From Pollutimonas harenae (GTDB lineage: Bacteria; Pseudomonadota; Gammaproteobacteria; Burkholderiales; Burkholderiaceae_B), in contig NZ_SDQD01000002.1 of NCBI RefSeq assembly GCF_004153685.1, forward strand, positions 124,001-188,000: a stretch of 64,000 nt of DNA, read 5' to 3'. This document shows, in pieces, positions 20,584 to 29,341 of the stretch (positions are counted from its first letter, which is position 1; every line of letters starts with the position of its first letter). A model generated the notes under the pieces. It did no database searches and was not told the origin of the DNA. It saw nothing but the letters and a program-made list of their open reading frames with translations. A program made the translations under genes and the position numbers.

Positions 20584-22818
20584 CTAGTTGTCCAGGCCAC
20601 GCATTTCCTGTCTGATTAGTGCCGATGCCTTGACCATCTGCCGTAGTGGGTAAGCCAGGGTGGCCAGCTCCCCGTCGGTTTCTATCGAAGTCGGCGGATT
20701 GGCGTCCTGGTCATTCAAATAGCGCCCCGTCGCGTCCAGTGATTTCTGTATGCCTTCAGGCACAGTAGGCAATTCGGCGAGCACGGGTATGGCCGAGGTG
20801 ATCTGGGACGCCAGTACATGGTTCTGTATCAGCAGGTTGTTCAGCTCCGGAACATTCGCCTGGCGTTTGATGGGTTCATCCATCATGCGGTAAAAGGCGG
20901 CGGCGAAGTTGCTGAAGGCAATATGCATGTTCTTGCGCGCCACGCGCCAGGCGACCTCGGCCTCATGCTGCTCAGCATTCAATGTTTGGATATCGACAGG
21001 CGCGGCATAGTGGCTGTTTGAGGGCGCTTGTGTACTGGCTTGCGCAGCGGCCTGGGCGCGAGTCAGTTCGGCATAGCGTAAGCCGGTGTTAAAGAATTCA
21101 AGATTGGCTTTCCTGGCTGCCTTGGCCAGCGAGGCCATGTAACGATGCTCCCACCATGGCAGGATATAGCTGCATAGCAGTGCCAGGCCGCAACCCACCA
21201 CGGTATCGATCATCCGTTCGCCGATGACAGCATTGGAGCTTGGCGACAGGAAGTGAAATACCAGCAGCACGAATACAGTATTGAAAATGGCCGCAGCCAT
21301 AAAATTGACCTGTATCAGGCTATAGCCCAATACGCAGCAAACGACGAGGACGGCGAGGTAGATATCGCTGTTTTGCGTACTATTGAACAGAATCAGGGCC
21401 AGCGCGCAGCCTATCAGCGTGCCGGCTAGGCGCCAACCATTGCGCTGCCGTGTCAGGGCGAAGCCGGGTTTCATGACCACCAGTACAGTCAGGACTATCC
21501 AATAGCTGTGCGCGCTCAGGCCGGGCACCACTCGCGTCAAGGTGCCCAGATGTGACCAGAGTGCAGATACGCTCATGGCGAGCAGGGCGGCAATGGCCAC
21601 GCGGCAGGCATAACGGAAATGCGAGGAATCCAGCCTGAGGTTGCTGGTCAGCATGCCTATCCGCCACTTCTTGCGCGACAAGAATCGATAGAGTGACTTG
21701 TCGAGACGTTTGTCCACGAGTTCGGTCTCGGCGCTCAGGCTGGTGTGTGTGGCCATGCGGTCTACCAGCCGGGTGGCATTGCGCAAGCGGCGCAACACCT
21801 GTACCAGCAGGGCGTAGACTTCTGGATCGCGTTCGACGATGCCATCACGACGATAGGTTTCAAGCTCGTATTCGAAGGCTCGCAGTTCGGCCTTGACGCT
21901 ATTCCTTTCTCTGACGTGTTTGTCGCGGGCAATATTCAGTGCAATATGCTCTACGTTTATGGATAGCTTCTTCAAGGCATCCCGCGCGAAAATCAAGGCA
22001 TCACTGTCGGGCAGGCAGCGGCGCAGCGTGGCGTAGTCAGTATGGGTGGCTACCAGGCTGTCAAGCAATGCGACCATGTCTATAAAAACATTCAACGATG
22101 CGGTATGCAGGCGACTTGCCTTGCTATGGCCTTTTGGCAATTCCCGCAAAATGGTGTCGCGAGCAGCCTGGTGCTTGTCCGTCATGGTTGATTGGGCATG
22201 GATGAGCGTTCGATAGCTGTCCTCGAGATCGGTGTTGACATCATAAAAGCGCGATCTTGCTGCCATATAGTCGGCTGTGGCAAACAGTGCTACAGATAAA
22301 GCTTGTTGTTCATCGCGATGCCACATCAGACGGTGCACGACAAAGCTGTATATAAAATAGAAAACCCCGCCTATGAAGGAATAGGCTGTGTGCTCAAGCA
22401 CCTGGTGCGGAGCCAATGGCTCGCGCATGGTGAGCGTCATGATCAGCAGGCAGGCAAATCCCAGCAATCCACCTTGACGGCCAAACACCGTAAACATGGA
22501 AAACAGAAAACACAGCGAGGGCACCACCAGCCAGATCAGCAGACTGTGTGATGAAGCCAAACCAGTGATGAAGGCGGTCAATGAGCCCAGGAATATGGCG
22601 GCCAGCATGCTGTTGGTGCCATAGCGTCGAGGCCCGCCCGGCTGGTCGATGATGGCCACGCAGGCAGCGCCAATGGCGGCAATCATGCCTATGGCATGCA
22701 TCTGAAAAATGCCAGCCAAAATGAGGGCAGGCAGCAATACACCGACAGCCTGTCGCAGGCCACCAGAGAAATAATGACTGTATAAAAAGCGTTGCAGCTG
22801 GGGGGTGTATGAGGTCAT
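20584..22818 (-). CDS. FUSC/YccS-type inner-membrane protein
   Basis: A 744-residue membrane protein of the YccS/YhfK/FUSC family, related to the AaeB efflux pump and fusaric-acid resistance proteins. It has the two-block layout of the family: an N-terminal cluster of about six membrane helices (roughly 20-160), a soluble helical region rich in Arg, Glu and Leu, then a second cluster (about 395-530) opening with RVAIAALLAMSVSALW. Members are thought to export aromatic or other weak acids, but most, including YccS, have no proven substrate. The ATG at 22818 was chosen because the conserved N-terminus begins there. It is divergent from the catabolic cluster at 22.95 kb and could share its control region. 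Confidence 0.85.
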   Translation of the reverse strand: MTSYTPQLQRFLYSHYFSGGLRQAVGVLLPALILAGIFQMHAIGMIAAIGAACVAIIDQPGGPRRYGTNSMLAAIFLGSLTAFITGLASSHSLLIWLVVPSLCFLFSMFTVFGRQGGLLGFACLLIMTLTMREPLAPHQVLEHTAYSFIGGVFYFIYSFVVHRLMWHRDEQQALSVALFATADYMAARSRFYDVNTDLEDSYRTLIHAQSTMTDKHQAARDTILRELPKGHSKASRLHTASLNVFIDMVALLDSLVATHTDYATLRRCLPDSDALIFARDALKKLSINVEHIALNIARDKHVRERNSVKAELRAFEYELETYRRDGIVERDPEVYALLVQVLRRLRNATRLVDRMATHTSLSAETELVDKRLDKSLYRFLSRKKWRIGMLTSNLRLDSSHFRYACRVAIAALLAMSVSALWSHLGTLTRVVPGLSAHSYWIVLTVLVVMKPGFALTRQRNGWRLAGTLIGCALALILFNSTQNSDIYLAVLVVCCVLGYSLIQVNFMAAAIFNTVFVLLVFHFLSPSSNAVIGERMIDTVVGCGLALLCSYILPWWEHRYMASLAKAARKANLEFFNTGLRYAELTRAQAAAQASTQAPSNSHYAAPVDIQTLNAEQHEAEVAWRVARKNMHIAFSNFAAAFYRMMDEPIKRQANVPELNNLLIQNHVLASQITSAIPVLAELPTVPEGIQKSLDATGRYLNDQDANPPTSIETDGELATLAYPLRQMVKASALIRQEMRGLDN

Positions 22819-22896
22819 GCACGGCTCAAAGCTGTAGTTGTGAGCAGTATAGAGGCAAGCGTCCGGTTTTGGCATACATGAGTCATACACTATTCA

Positions 22897-22925
22897 TTGA
22901 CTTCATAGAACGATCGTTCTATGAT
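22897..22925 (+). promoter_or_regulatory. Sigma-70 promoter with an embedded palindromic operator
   Basis: A -35 box TTGACT (22897-22902) and a -10 box TATGAT (22920-22925) are separated by exactly 17 bp. A perfect 20-bp palindrome, CATAGAACGATCGTTCTATG, occupies 22904-22923, filling the spacer and overlapping the -10 box. The AGAACG-AT-CGTTCT core is the style of site bound by TetR-family repressors. The predicted transcript starts near 22932, 19 nt before the SDR start codon. The TetR gene at 32737 is the likely partner (inference). Confidence 0.75.
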
Positions 22926-22950
22926 TTCTGCAAGAGGGAGGATGGCTGAC

Positions 22951-23718
22951 ATGGACAACAAACTACGCCTTGATGGCAAGGTTGCGCTGGTTACCGGCGC
23001 CGCTGGTGGATTGGGCGAGCATTTTTCACGTACGCTGGGTGCTGCAGGTGCAAAAGTCGTTGTGGTGGGGCGCCGTTTGCAGCCTCTTCAAGACCTGGCC
23101 TCGCAGCTGCAAAAAGAGAACATCCAGGCGCTTGCCCTGTCCATGGATGTAACCGACCCGGCCAGCGTCAAGGCGGGGTTTGATCAGGCACAGGCTGAGT
23201 TCGGGCTGATCAATGTGGTGGTGTCCAATGCCGGCGCGGCAACTGATAAACCCGCCTTGACCCTGAGCACCGAAGAATGGTCGCAGGTTGTAGATATCAA
23301 TCTGAAGGGAAGTTGGGTCATATGCTCTGAAGCAGCCCGGCGTTTGGTCGATGCCAGTCAGCCAGGCTCCTTGATCAACGTCACCTCCATTCTCGGGCAT
23401 CGTGTGGCAGGCTCAGTGTTGCCCTACACCACATCAAAAGCCGGGCTCGAGCACATGACACGTGCCATGGCCCTGGAGTGGGCGCGCTACGGTATACGCG
23501 TCAACGCTCTGGCGCCCGGGTATATATCCACACCACTTAATTCCGAATTTTTTGCCTCCGATCTTGGCAAGGCCTTGATTCGCCGCATTCCGCAGCGACG
23601 CCTGGGAACTCCTGCTGATCTGGAAGGCGCTTTGCTGCTGCTGGCGTCCGATGCATCGGCCTACATGACCGGCAGTTCTATCGTGCTCGACGGAGGGCAC
23701 TTGCAGTCCTCCCTTTAA
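22951..23718 (+). CDS. SDR family oxidoreductase (LvaD-like position in cluster)
   Basis: A 255-residue classical SDR: TGAAGGLG cofactor motif, SNAGA, catalytic Ser in NVTSILG, and YTTSK for Tyr and Lys, so it should be active. It is the first gene of the catabolic operon. By analogy with LvaD of the levulinate pathway, it would reduce a 4-ketoacyl-CoA to the 4-hydroxyacyl-CoA, but this is inference from the neighbours; other SDR reactions remain possible. ATG 22951 has AGGGAGG 9 bp upstream. The earlier ATG at 22921 lies inside the -10 box and cannot be the start. acyl-CoA dehydrogenase follows after 16 bp. Confidence 0.88.
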   Translation: MDNKLRLDGKVALVTGAAGGLGEHFSRTLGAAGAKVVVVGRRLQPLQDLASQLQKENIQALALSMDVTDPASVKAGFDQAQAEFGLINVVVSNAGAATDKPALTLSTEEWSQVVDINLKGSWVICSEAARRLVDASQPGSLINVTSILGHRVAGSVLPYTTSKAGLEHMTRAMALEWARYGIRVNALAPGYISTPLNSEFFASDLGKALIRRIPQRRLGTPADLEGALLLLASDASAYMTGSSIVLDGGHLQSSL

Positions 23719-23734
23719 CCAGAGGTTATACGCA

Positions 23735-24931
23735 ATGGACTTTACCTTATCGACCCGCGGTGAAACATTCCGCAGCCGCATACAGGATTTTGTTGAACAA
23801 GAGCTGCTTCCCCTCGAAGAGCAGGCCAGCTCGTACGACGAGCACGAAAACATCAGCGAAGATATGCTGCAGGCCATGCGCCAGAAAGCCAAGGCGCAAG
23901 GTTTATGGTCGTTGCAAACCCCATGTGAGCTGGGTGGACAGGGCCTGAGCACAGTTGAAATGGCTGCATGCTACGAAGCCATGAACCGGTCTATTTTTGG
24001 TCCGGTGGTGTTCAATTCGGCAGCGCCCGATGACGGCAATATGATGGTGCTCAGCAAAGTGGCCACTGAGGCCCAGAAAGAGCGCTGGCTCAAACCCATT
24101 GTAAACGGTGATGTCCGGTCGTCGTTCGTCATGACCGAGCCGGCGCCGGGTTCGGGTTCAGATCCATCCATGATGCTGACCAATGCGGTGCGCAAGGGTA
24201 ACGACTGGGTAGTCAATGGTGTCAAGCACTTTATTACCGGTGCGGGTGTCGCCTCCCATTTCATTTTGATAGCCCGTACTTCCGATGACACCCGCAAAGG
24301 TCTGTCGGCTTTCCTGTTCCATAAAGATGACCCGGGTTGGGAAATTGTGCGCCGAATTCCCATTATGGGGCCTGAAGAACATGGTGGGCACTGCGAGTTG
24401 CGTTTCACCGATATGGTCATCCCCGACGAAAACCGCTTGATGGAAGTGGGCGATGGCCTGAAGCTTACACAGATACGTCTTGGGCCAGCACGCCTGACAC
24501 ACTGCATGCGCTGGCTAGGGCTGGCGAAGCGTTCGCTGGAAATTGCATCGGCCTATGTGTCCGAGCGTGAGTCTTTCGGCATTAAGCTGGCTGACCGCGA
24601 GGGCGTCCAATGGATGCTGGGCGAGGCCGCCATGAATATACAGGTAGGGCGTTTGCTGACCATGCACGCAGCCTGGAAGCTCGACCAGGGTGACTTTGCA
24701 CGCAAAGAGGTCTCTATGGCCAAGGTGGCTGTTTCCAATACCTTGCAGCAGGCTGTCGATACGGCTATTCAACTGTGCGGTGCCCGAGGTTATTCCAAAG
24801 ATACCAGGCTTGAATGGATCTACCGTTATGCGCGTCAGGCCCGCCTGGTGGACGGTGCATCCGAAGTGCATAAAATGGTCTTGTCCAAGAATCTGCTCAA
24901 AGAAGGCGGTGACTTCTGGTCATGGGGTTGA
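23735..24931 (+). CDS. Acyl-CoA dehydrogenase, ACAD10/11 (LvaC) type
   Basis: A 398-residue flavoprotein of the acyl-CoA dehydrogenase fold. It carries AAPDDGNM (96-103), as in the ACAD domains of human ACAD10/11, then FVMTEPAPGSGSDPS. Near the C-terminus the usual YEG[T/A] motif with catalytic Glu is replaced by VDGASEVHK, putting Asp373 in that place, as I recall for ACAD10/11. In the P. putida lva pathway the homologous LvaC acts after a kinase, eliminating phosphate from 4-phosphoacyl-CoA and rehydrating to 3-hydroxyacyl-CoA. The same role is inferred here from the adjacent kinase gene. It is in tight operon with flanking genes. Confidence 0.9.
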   Translation: MDFTLSTRGETFRSRIQDFVEQELLPLEEQASSYDEHENISEDMLQAMRQKAKAQGLWSLQTPCELGGQGLSTVEMAACYEAMNRSIFGPVVFNSAAPDDGNMMVLSKVATEAQKERWLKPIVNGDVRSSFVMTEPAPGSGSDPSMMLTNAVRKGNDWVVNGVKHFITGAGVASHFILIARTSDDTRKGLSAFLFHKDDPGWEIVRRIPIMGPEEHGGHCELRFTDMVIPDENRLMEVGDGLKLTQIRLGPARLTHCMRWLGLAKRSLEIASAYVSERESFGIKLADREGVQWMLGEAAMNIQVGRLLTMHAAWKLDQGDFARKEVSMAKVAVSNTLQQAVDTAIQLCGARGYSKDTRLEWIYRYARQARLVDGASEVHKMVLSKNLLKEGGDFWSWG

Positions 24932-24962
24932 TCGGGCAAGCCGCGCATCATAAGGAAAACGC

Positions 24963-25991
24963 ATGAAGGCCTCTGATATCAGCCAGGCGCTGGCGCTGTA
25001 TGTACAGCGCCAGACCGGGGCCGAACAGGTTTCGGTGACGGGGTTCTCCCGCCTGTCGGGCGGCGCGATACAAAGTAATTATGCACTGTCGTTGTTGTGC
25101 GCGGGCGGCATCATGCCTGGGCCGCTTGAGCTGGTCGTGCGCAGTGATGCGCCGTCCAAGGTTGATGTGAGCATGACACGCGAACAAGAGTTCGAGGTGC
25201 TGAGCGTTGCCTACGAGGTTGGCGTGACCGTGCCTCGCCCCTTGTGGCTGTGTGCCGACGAATCGGTCATAGGCCAGGCCTTTTGCATCATGTTGCGTGT
25301 GCCTGGCACCGCATCGGGTCGGCAATTGGTGCGCGGAGCGCTGACTGAAGAGCAGTCCAGGCAGCTGGTGCGTCAGCTAGGGCACGAGCTGGCCTGCCTG
25401 CACAGGGTCAGACCGCCACAAGAGCGCCTGACTTTCCTGCCGTCTCCCGGCCAGGTGCCTGCCCTGGCGCGTGTACACGAATATCGCAGTGCGCTTGATG
25501 CCATCCCCGAGCCTCATCCTGTATTGGAGTGGGCCTTGAACTGGCTCGAGGATCATGCCCATGACAGCAGCGATATCACCCTTTGTCATGGCGATTTTCG
25601 CACCGGCAATTACATGGTGCATGAAGGTCAGATCAGTGGCGTGCTCGATTGGGAGTTTGCGTCGTTCAGCGACCCCTACGAAGACCTGGGCTGGTTATGT
25701 GCCCGCAGTTGGCGTTTTGGCGTTAACGATAAGGCCGTGGGCGGAATCGGGCACAAAGACGATTTGTTCCAGGCATATGCCCAGGCTTCGGGCAGGGCGG
25801 TGGATGCAGATAAAGTGCTTTATTGGGAAGTCATGGGCATGACACGCTGGGCCGTCATTGCCTTGCAGCAAGCGCAGCGTCACTTGTCGGGCGAACAAAC
25901 CTCGCTCGAGCTGGCGCTGACTGGTCGTTTACTGCCTGAAATCGAGTTTGACTTGCTGAATCAAATCCACGAAATGGAGAAAAAAGCATGA
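24963..25991 (+). CDS. APH-fold phosphotransferase (ACAD10-kinase / LvaA type)
   Basis: A 342-residue kinase of the aminoglycoside/choline phosphotransferase fold. The catalytic loop is LCHGDFRTGNYMV, with Asp211 and Asn216; the metal-binding Asp229 is in GVLDWEFAS; a glycine-rich start SRLSGGAIQSNYAL lies at 29-42. Family members next to acyl-CoA dehydrogenases phosphorylate the 4-hydroxyl of 4-hydroxyacyl-CoA; LvaA does this with LvaB. The neighbours make that the best guess, and antibiotic resistance unlikely. AAGGAAAACGC precedes the start. The stop overlaps the next gene by 4 bp (ATGA), implying coupled synthesis of the two partners. Confidence 0.9.
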   Translation: MKASDISQALALYVQRQTGAEQVSVTGFSRLSGGAIQSNYALSLLCAGGIMPGPLELVVRSDAPSKVDVSMTREQEFEVLSVAYEVGVTVPRPLWLCADESVIGQAFCIMLRVPGTASGRQLVRGALTEEQSRQLVRQLGHELACLHRVRPPQERLTFLPSPGQVPALARVHEYRSALDAIPEPHPVLEWALNWLEDHAHDSSDITLCHGDFRTGNYMVHEGQISGVLDWEFASFSDPYEDLGWLCARSWRFGVNDKAVGGIGHKDDLFQAYAQASGRAVDADKVLYWEVMGMTRWAVIALQQAQRHLSGEQTSLELALTGRLLPEIEFDLLNQIHEMEKKA

Positions 25992-26350
25992 GCAATCGCC
26001 CGCATGGCAATGAACTGCTTACGGTGGCACGTCGCGTATTGCTCGACGACCTGTTGCCTCTGCTGCCCACCGATAAGACCTATGATGTATTGATGATTGC
26101 CAATGCGATGGCCATCTCGGCGCGCGAACTGCAGCGCCAGGGTGAGCGCGACGAGCATGGTGATCACGCCATTTCCCGGTTTTACGAACAGATTGGCGTG
26201 TCTCCTGCAGCAGAAAGCACCGAGCAAGCACTGGCCGCACAGATACGGTCACGAGCCATTGCCGCCAATCATCAAGGCCAGTTGCACGCGCTGTTGCTAT
26301 CCTTGACGCGCGCGAAGCTTGCACTGTCCAATCCGAAATACCTTGCCTAG
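25988..26350 (+). CDS. DUF6285 small protein (LvaB-like kinase partner)
   Basis: A 120-residue, mostly helical, soluble protein. The N-terminal pattern ELLTVARRVLLDDLLPLLP followed by YDVLMIANAMAISARE matches what I remember of DUF6285, a family found next to APH-type kinases. In the lva system the small LvaB protein is needed with LvaA for phosphorylation of 4-hydroxyvaleryl-CoA. The 4-bp overlap with the kinase gene supports a stoichiometric partner. There is no catalytic motif. The DUF number and the equivalence to LvaB are from memory and should be confirmed by profile search. Confidence 0.8.
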   Translation: MSNRPHGNELLTVARRVLLDDLLPLLPTDKTYDVLMIANAMAISARELQRQGERDEHGDHAISRFYEQIGVSPAAESTEQALAAQIRSRAIAANHQGQLHALLLSLTRAKLALSNPKYLA

Positions 26351-26376
26351 TGTCGTGGCGTCCAATGGGAAAACTC

Positions 26377-28002
26377 ATGAGCAATAAGTATCAGCATGGT
26401 CTTGATAAAAGCGCAGCCAATTATTCCAGCCTGACACCGATCAGTTTTCTGCAACGCTCTGCGGGTATCTTTCCCAATAAGCTGGCCGTCGTTGATGACG
26501 ACATGATGCTTACTTACGCCGAGTTCTACCGGCGCTGCCGCAGCATGGCCTCGGCCTTGAGCAATATCGGTGTTAAAGCCGGTGATACGGTATCGTTGCT
26601 GTGCTTCAATACTCACGAACTGCTCGAAAGCCACTACTCGGTTCCCATGATAGGTGCGGTGCTTAATGCGCTGAACACCCGGCTGGATGCCGCAACATTG
26701 CGGTTTATTCTTGAGCATGGCGAATCACGCCTGCTGTTTTACGATACCGAGTTCGAGCCTTTGGTGCAGCAGGTGGTGGCGGGTATGGAATCCCCTCCCT
26801 TGCTGGTCGCCATAGCGCGCCTTGCTGGTGTGTCGCAAGGGTTGTCGGCTTTGTCGTACGAAGACATGATTGTCGCCGGCGACCCCGACTATGCATGGAC
26901 CAAGGTCGATGACGAATGGGATGCCATTGCCTTGAACTACACCTCGGGCACTACCGGCAACCCCAAAGGCGTCGTGTACCACCACCGGGGTGCTTACCTG
27001 GCTGCCATGAGCAATGCCATGGCGTTCAACATGACGGCAAGCACGGTCTATCTATGGACGTTGCCCATGTTTCACTGCAACGGCTGGGCCTATACCTGGG
27101 CCATCACGGCAGTGGGCGGTACGCATGTATGCCTGCGCAAAGTGCAGGCCGATCATGTTCTGTCACGCATACAAGATCACAAGGTCACCCATCTGTGCGG
27201 TGCGCCTATCGTACTGAATATGCTGCTTAACGATTTCCACAAGAACGGCCATACTCTGGACGAGCCAGTGCAGTTTGCAACTGGGGGCGCAGCGCCTCCC
27301 AGCCCAGTCATCCGCAGGGCGCAGGAAATCGGTTTTGACATTACCCACTTGTATGGCCTGACTGAATCCTACGGGCCTTCTGCATTGTGTGTATGGCAAA
27401 ACGACTGGGCAGGTCTGGCCACCGACGCGCTGGCACAAAAAATGGCCAGACAAGGTGTGGGTACGCTGGCAATCGACGAGCTCGCCGTCGCCAATCCGGA
27501 TGACGGCAGTTTCGTGCCTCCTGATGGCCAGACGCTAGGCGAGCTGCTGATGCGCGGCAATACGCTGATGAAAGGCTATCTGAAGAATCAGACAGCGACT
27601 GATGAAGCCTTCCGCGATGGCTGGTTTCACACAGGCGACCTGGCCGTCATGCATCCCGATGGCTATGTCGAGGTCAAGGACAGAGCCAAGGACATTATTA
27701 TTTCAGGCGGCGAGAACATTTCCAGTCAGGAAATAGAAGAAGTTCTGTACCGCCACCCCATGGTGCTGGACGCTGCTGTGGTGGCCATGGCTGACGAGAA
27801 ATGGGGCGAAGTTCCTTGCGCATTCATCACACTGAAGGATGATGCCGAACAGGCCAGCGAACAGGCGTTTATCGATTTTTGCAAACAGAATATGGCCTCG
27901 TTCAAGGCGCCCAAGCGTATTGTTTTTGGCGAATTGCCCAAAACCTCAACCGGGAAAATCAGAAAGAACGTGTTGCGTGACGGGCTGTCGCGGCCAAACT
28001 AA
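26377..28002 (+). CDS. AMP-forming acyl-CoA synthetase (LvaE-like)
   Basis: Activates a carboxylic acid with ATP and CoA through an acyl-adenylate. The 541-residue protein has the P-loop YTSGTTGNPKG (188-198), the substrate-pocket segment MFHCNGW, the ATP motif YGLTES, the hinge region GWFHTGDLAVMHPDGYVEVKDR, and the catalytic Lys527 in KTSTGKIRKN. It resembles medium-chain/AlkK-type ligases. As the last enzyme of the cluster it would make the CoA ester that the SDR, kinase and dehydrogenase then process, as LvaE does for levulinate. ATG 26377 was chosen for its GGGA box; two upstream in-frame starts (26350 GTG, 26365 ATG) lack one. Confidence 0.92.
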   Translation: MSNKYQHGLDKSAANYSSLTPISFLQRSAGIFPNKLAVVDDDMMLTYAEFYRRCRSMASALSNIGVKAGDTVSLLCFNTHELLESHYSVPMIGAVLNALNTRLDAATLRFILEHGESRLLFYDTEFEPLVQQVVAGMESPPLLVAIARLAGVSQGLSALSYEDMIVAGDPDYAWTKVDDEWDAIALNYTSGTTGNPKGVVYHHRGAYLAAMSNAMAFNMTASTVYLWTLPMFHCNGWAYTWAITAVGGTHVCLRKVQADHVLSRIQDHKVTHLCGAPIVLNMLLNDFHKNGHTLDEPVQFATGGAAPPSPVIRRAQEIGFDITHLYGLTESYGPSALCVWQNDWAGLATDALAQKMARQGVGTLAIDELAVANPDDGSFVPPDGQTLGELLMRGNTLMKGYLKNQTATDEAFRDGWFHTGDLAVMHPDGYVEVKDRAKDIIISGGENISSQEIEEVLYRHPMVLDAAVVAMADEKWGEVPCAFITLKDDAEQASEQAFIDFCKQNMASFKAPKRIVFGELPKTSTGKIRKNVLRDGLSRPN

Positions 28003-28110
28003 GCCGTAGGCTCTATTGACGGAGGTAATGCTATTGAAGAGAAATATCAGGTAGTTTAAGTAGCAACATAATAGATACATTGCGTACATTACATATAACG
28101 GAGACATCGC

Positions 28111-29331
28111 ATGTTCAAGTTTTTTGCCAAACAACCTTTAACAGCACTCGTTCTGGCGGGTGCATGCAGTCTGGCGCCAGCTCAGGCAGCAGAAGAACCC
28201 ATACGCATCGGCGCCATTTACATCATGTCGGGCAGTGCCGCCAATTACGGCAAGTTTGCTCAGCAAGGCATACAGCTCGCTATGGACGAAATCAATGCCT
28301 CAGGCGGTGTGCTGGGACGCCAGTTGGCCTTGCAGCTCGAGGACGGGCAAGGTAAGGCTTCGGTGGCGATACAGGCAGCCCGCAAGCTGGTGTACCAGGA
28401 TAAAGCCGATGTACTGATGGGGCTCGATAGCTCCGGGGTGGCGCAAGGCCTGGCCCCTGTACTGCCCGAGCTTGGTAAGCCGTTCATCATTACCCACGCC
28501 GCCACGCCTGATGTAACGGGCAAGCTGTGCAACGCCTATACCTATCGTATCAGCGTCAACGTGCACCAGAACATGACCGGGGCTGCTGAAATTGCTGCCA
28601 AGACCGGAGCAAAAAAATGGACCACTATCGGTCCAGACTATGCCTTCGGCCATCAATCCTGGGAATTTTTCGGCAAATACCTCAAGGAAAGAGTGCCTGA
28701 TGTCGAGCTCATGAGCGAAACCGCCTTCCCTCGATTTGGTGCAGAAGATTTCACGCCATTCATCAATGGTGTCATGGAAAACAAACCAGATGGCGTATTG
28801 ATTTCCTTGTGGGGGGGTGATCTGGTCAACTTTGTACGTCAGGCCAACAGTCGGGGCTTCTTTGATCAGGGCTTCGAAGTGCTGCTTACCGTGGGTGCTG
28901 CCACCGAGGTCTTGAGTTCGCTGGGCGAGCAAATGCCCGAAGGGGTATGGCTGGGTACACGCTATTGGTATGGTGCCCACGACAACGAACTGAACAAGAA
29001 ATTCGTTGCCAACTACAAGCAAAAGTACGGTACACCGCCCAGCTATAACGCCGAAGGCGCCTATGTGGCAGTTCATGCCTTCAAGGCTGCCATTGAAAAA
29101 GCGGGCAAAACGGATGGCAAGGCTGTTGTCCAGGCGCTCTCGGGCCTGAGCCTCGAAACTCCCACCGGCACCCTCACGATACGGGCTGGCGACAATCAGG
29201 CGTTGATTGGCCCAACCTGGGGCAAGACTGGTGCAATGAACACCGAGGACAAGATACGCTCGCTGACTGATGTGCAGTTCTTCGATGGCAACAAGATCAC
29301 GCCACCTGTTGATCCAGCCTGCAAACTGTAA
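28111..29331 (+). CDS. Liv-type ABC transporter substrate-binding protein
   Basis: A 406-residue periplasmic binding protein of the type I (LivK/Leu-Ile-Val) fold. A signal peptide of about 26 residues ends in AQA, followed by EEPIRIGAIYIMSGSAANYGKFAQQG, the family opening. The length is above that of LivK itself and closer to receptors for aromatic or other organic acids. It begins the importer block (28.1-32.7 kb), 108 bp after the CoA ligase, with GGAG before the ATG. The ligand is unknown; the linked enzymes point to a carboxylic acid rather than an amino acid. Confidence 0.92.
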   Translation: MFKFFAKQPLTALVLAGACSLAPAQAAEEPIRIGAIYIMSGSAANYGKFAQQGIQLAMDEINASGGVLGRQLALQLEDGQGKASVAIQAARKLVYQDKADVLMGLDSSGVAQGLAPVLPELGKPFIITHAATPDVTGKLCNAYTYRISVNVHQNMTGAAEIAAKTGAKKWTTIGPDYAFGHQSWEFFGKYLKERVPDVELMSETAFPRFGAEDFTPFINGVMENKPDGVLISLWGGDLVNFVRQANSRGFFDQGFEVLLTVGAATEVLSSLGEQMPEGVWLGTRYWYGAHDNELNKKFVANYKQKYGTPPSYNAEGAYVAVHAFKAAIEKAGKTDGKAVVQALSGLSLETPTGTLTIRAGDNQALIGPTWGKTGAMNTEDKIRSLTDVQFFDGNKITPPVDPACKL

Positions 29332-29341
29332 TGTGCTCGCC

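Noticed and set aside
22921-22950. An earlier ATG for the SDR gene of the catabolic cluster
   Set aside because: The ATG at 22921 is part of the predicted -10 box and has no ribosome site; ATG 22951 has AGGGAGG at 9 bp.
24963-25991. Reading the APH-fold kinase as an antibiotic-resistance gene
   Set aside because: It is embedded between an ACAD10/11-like dehydrogenase, a DUF6285 partner and a CoA ligase, which marks the metabolic kinase branch of the fold.
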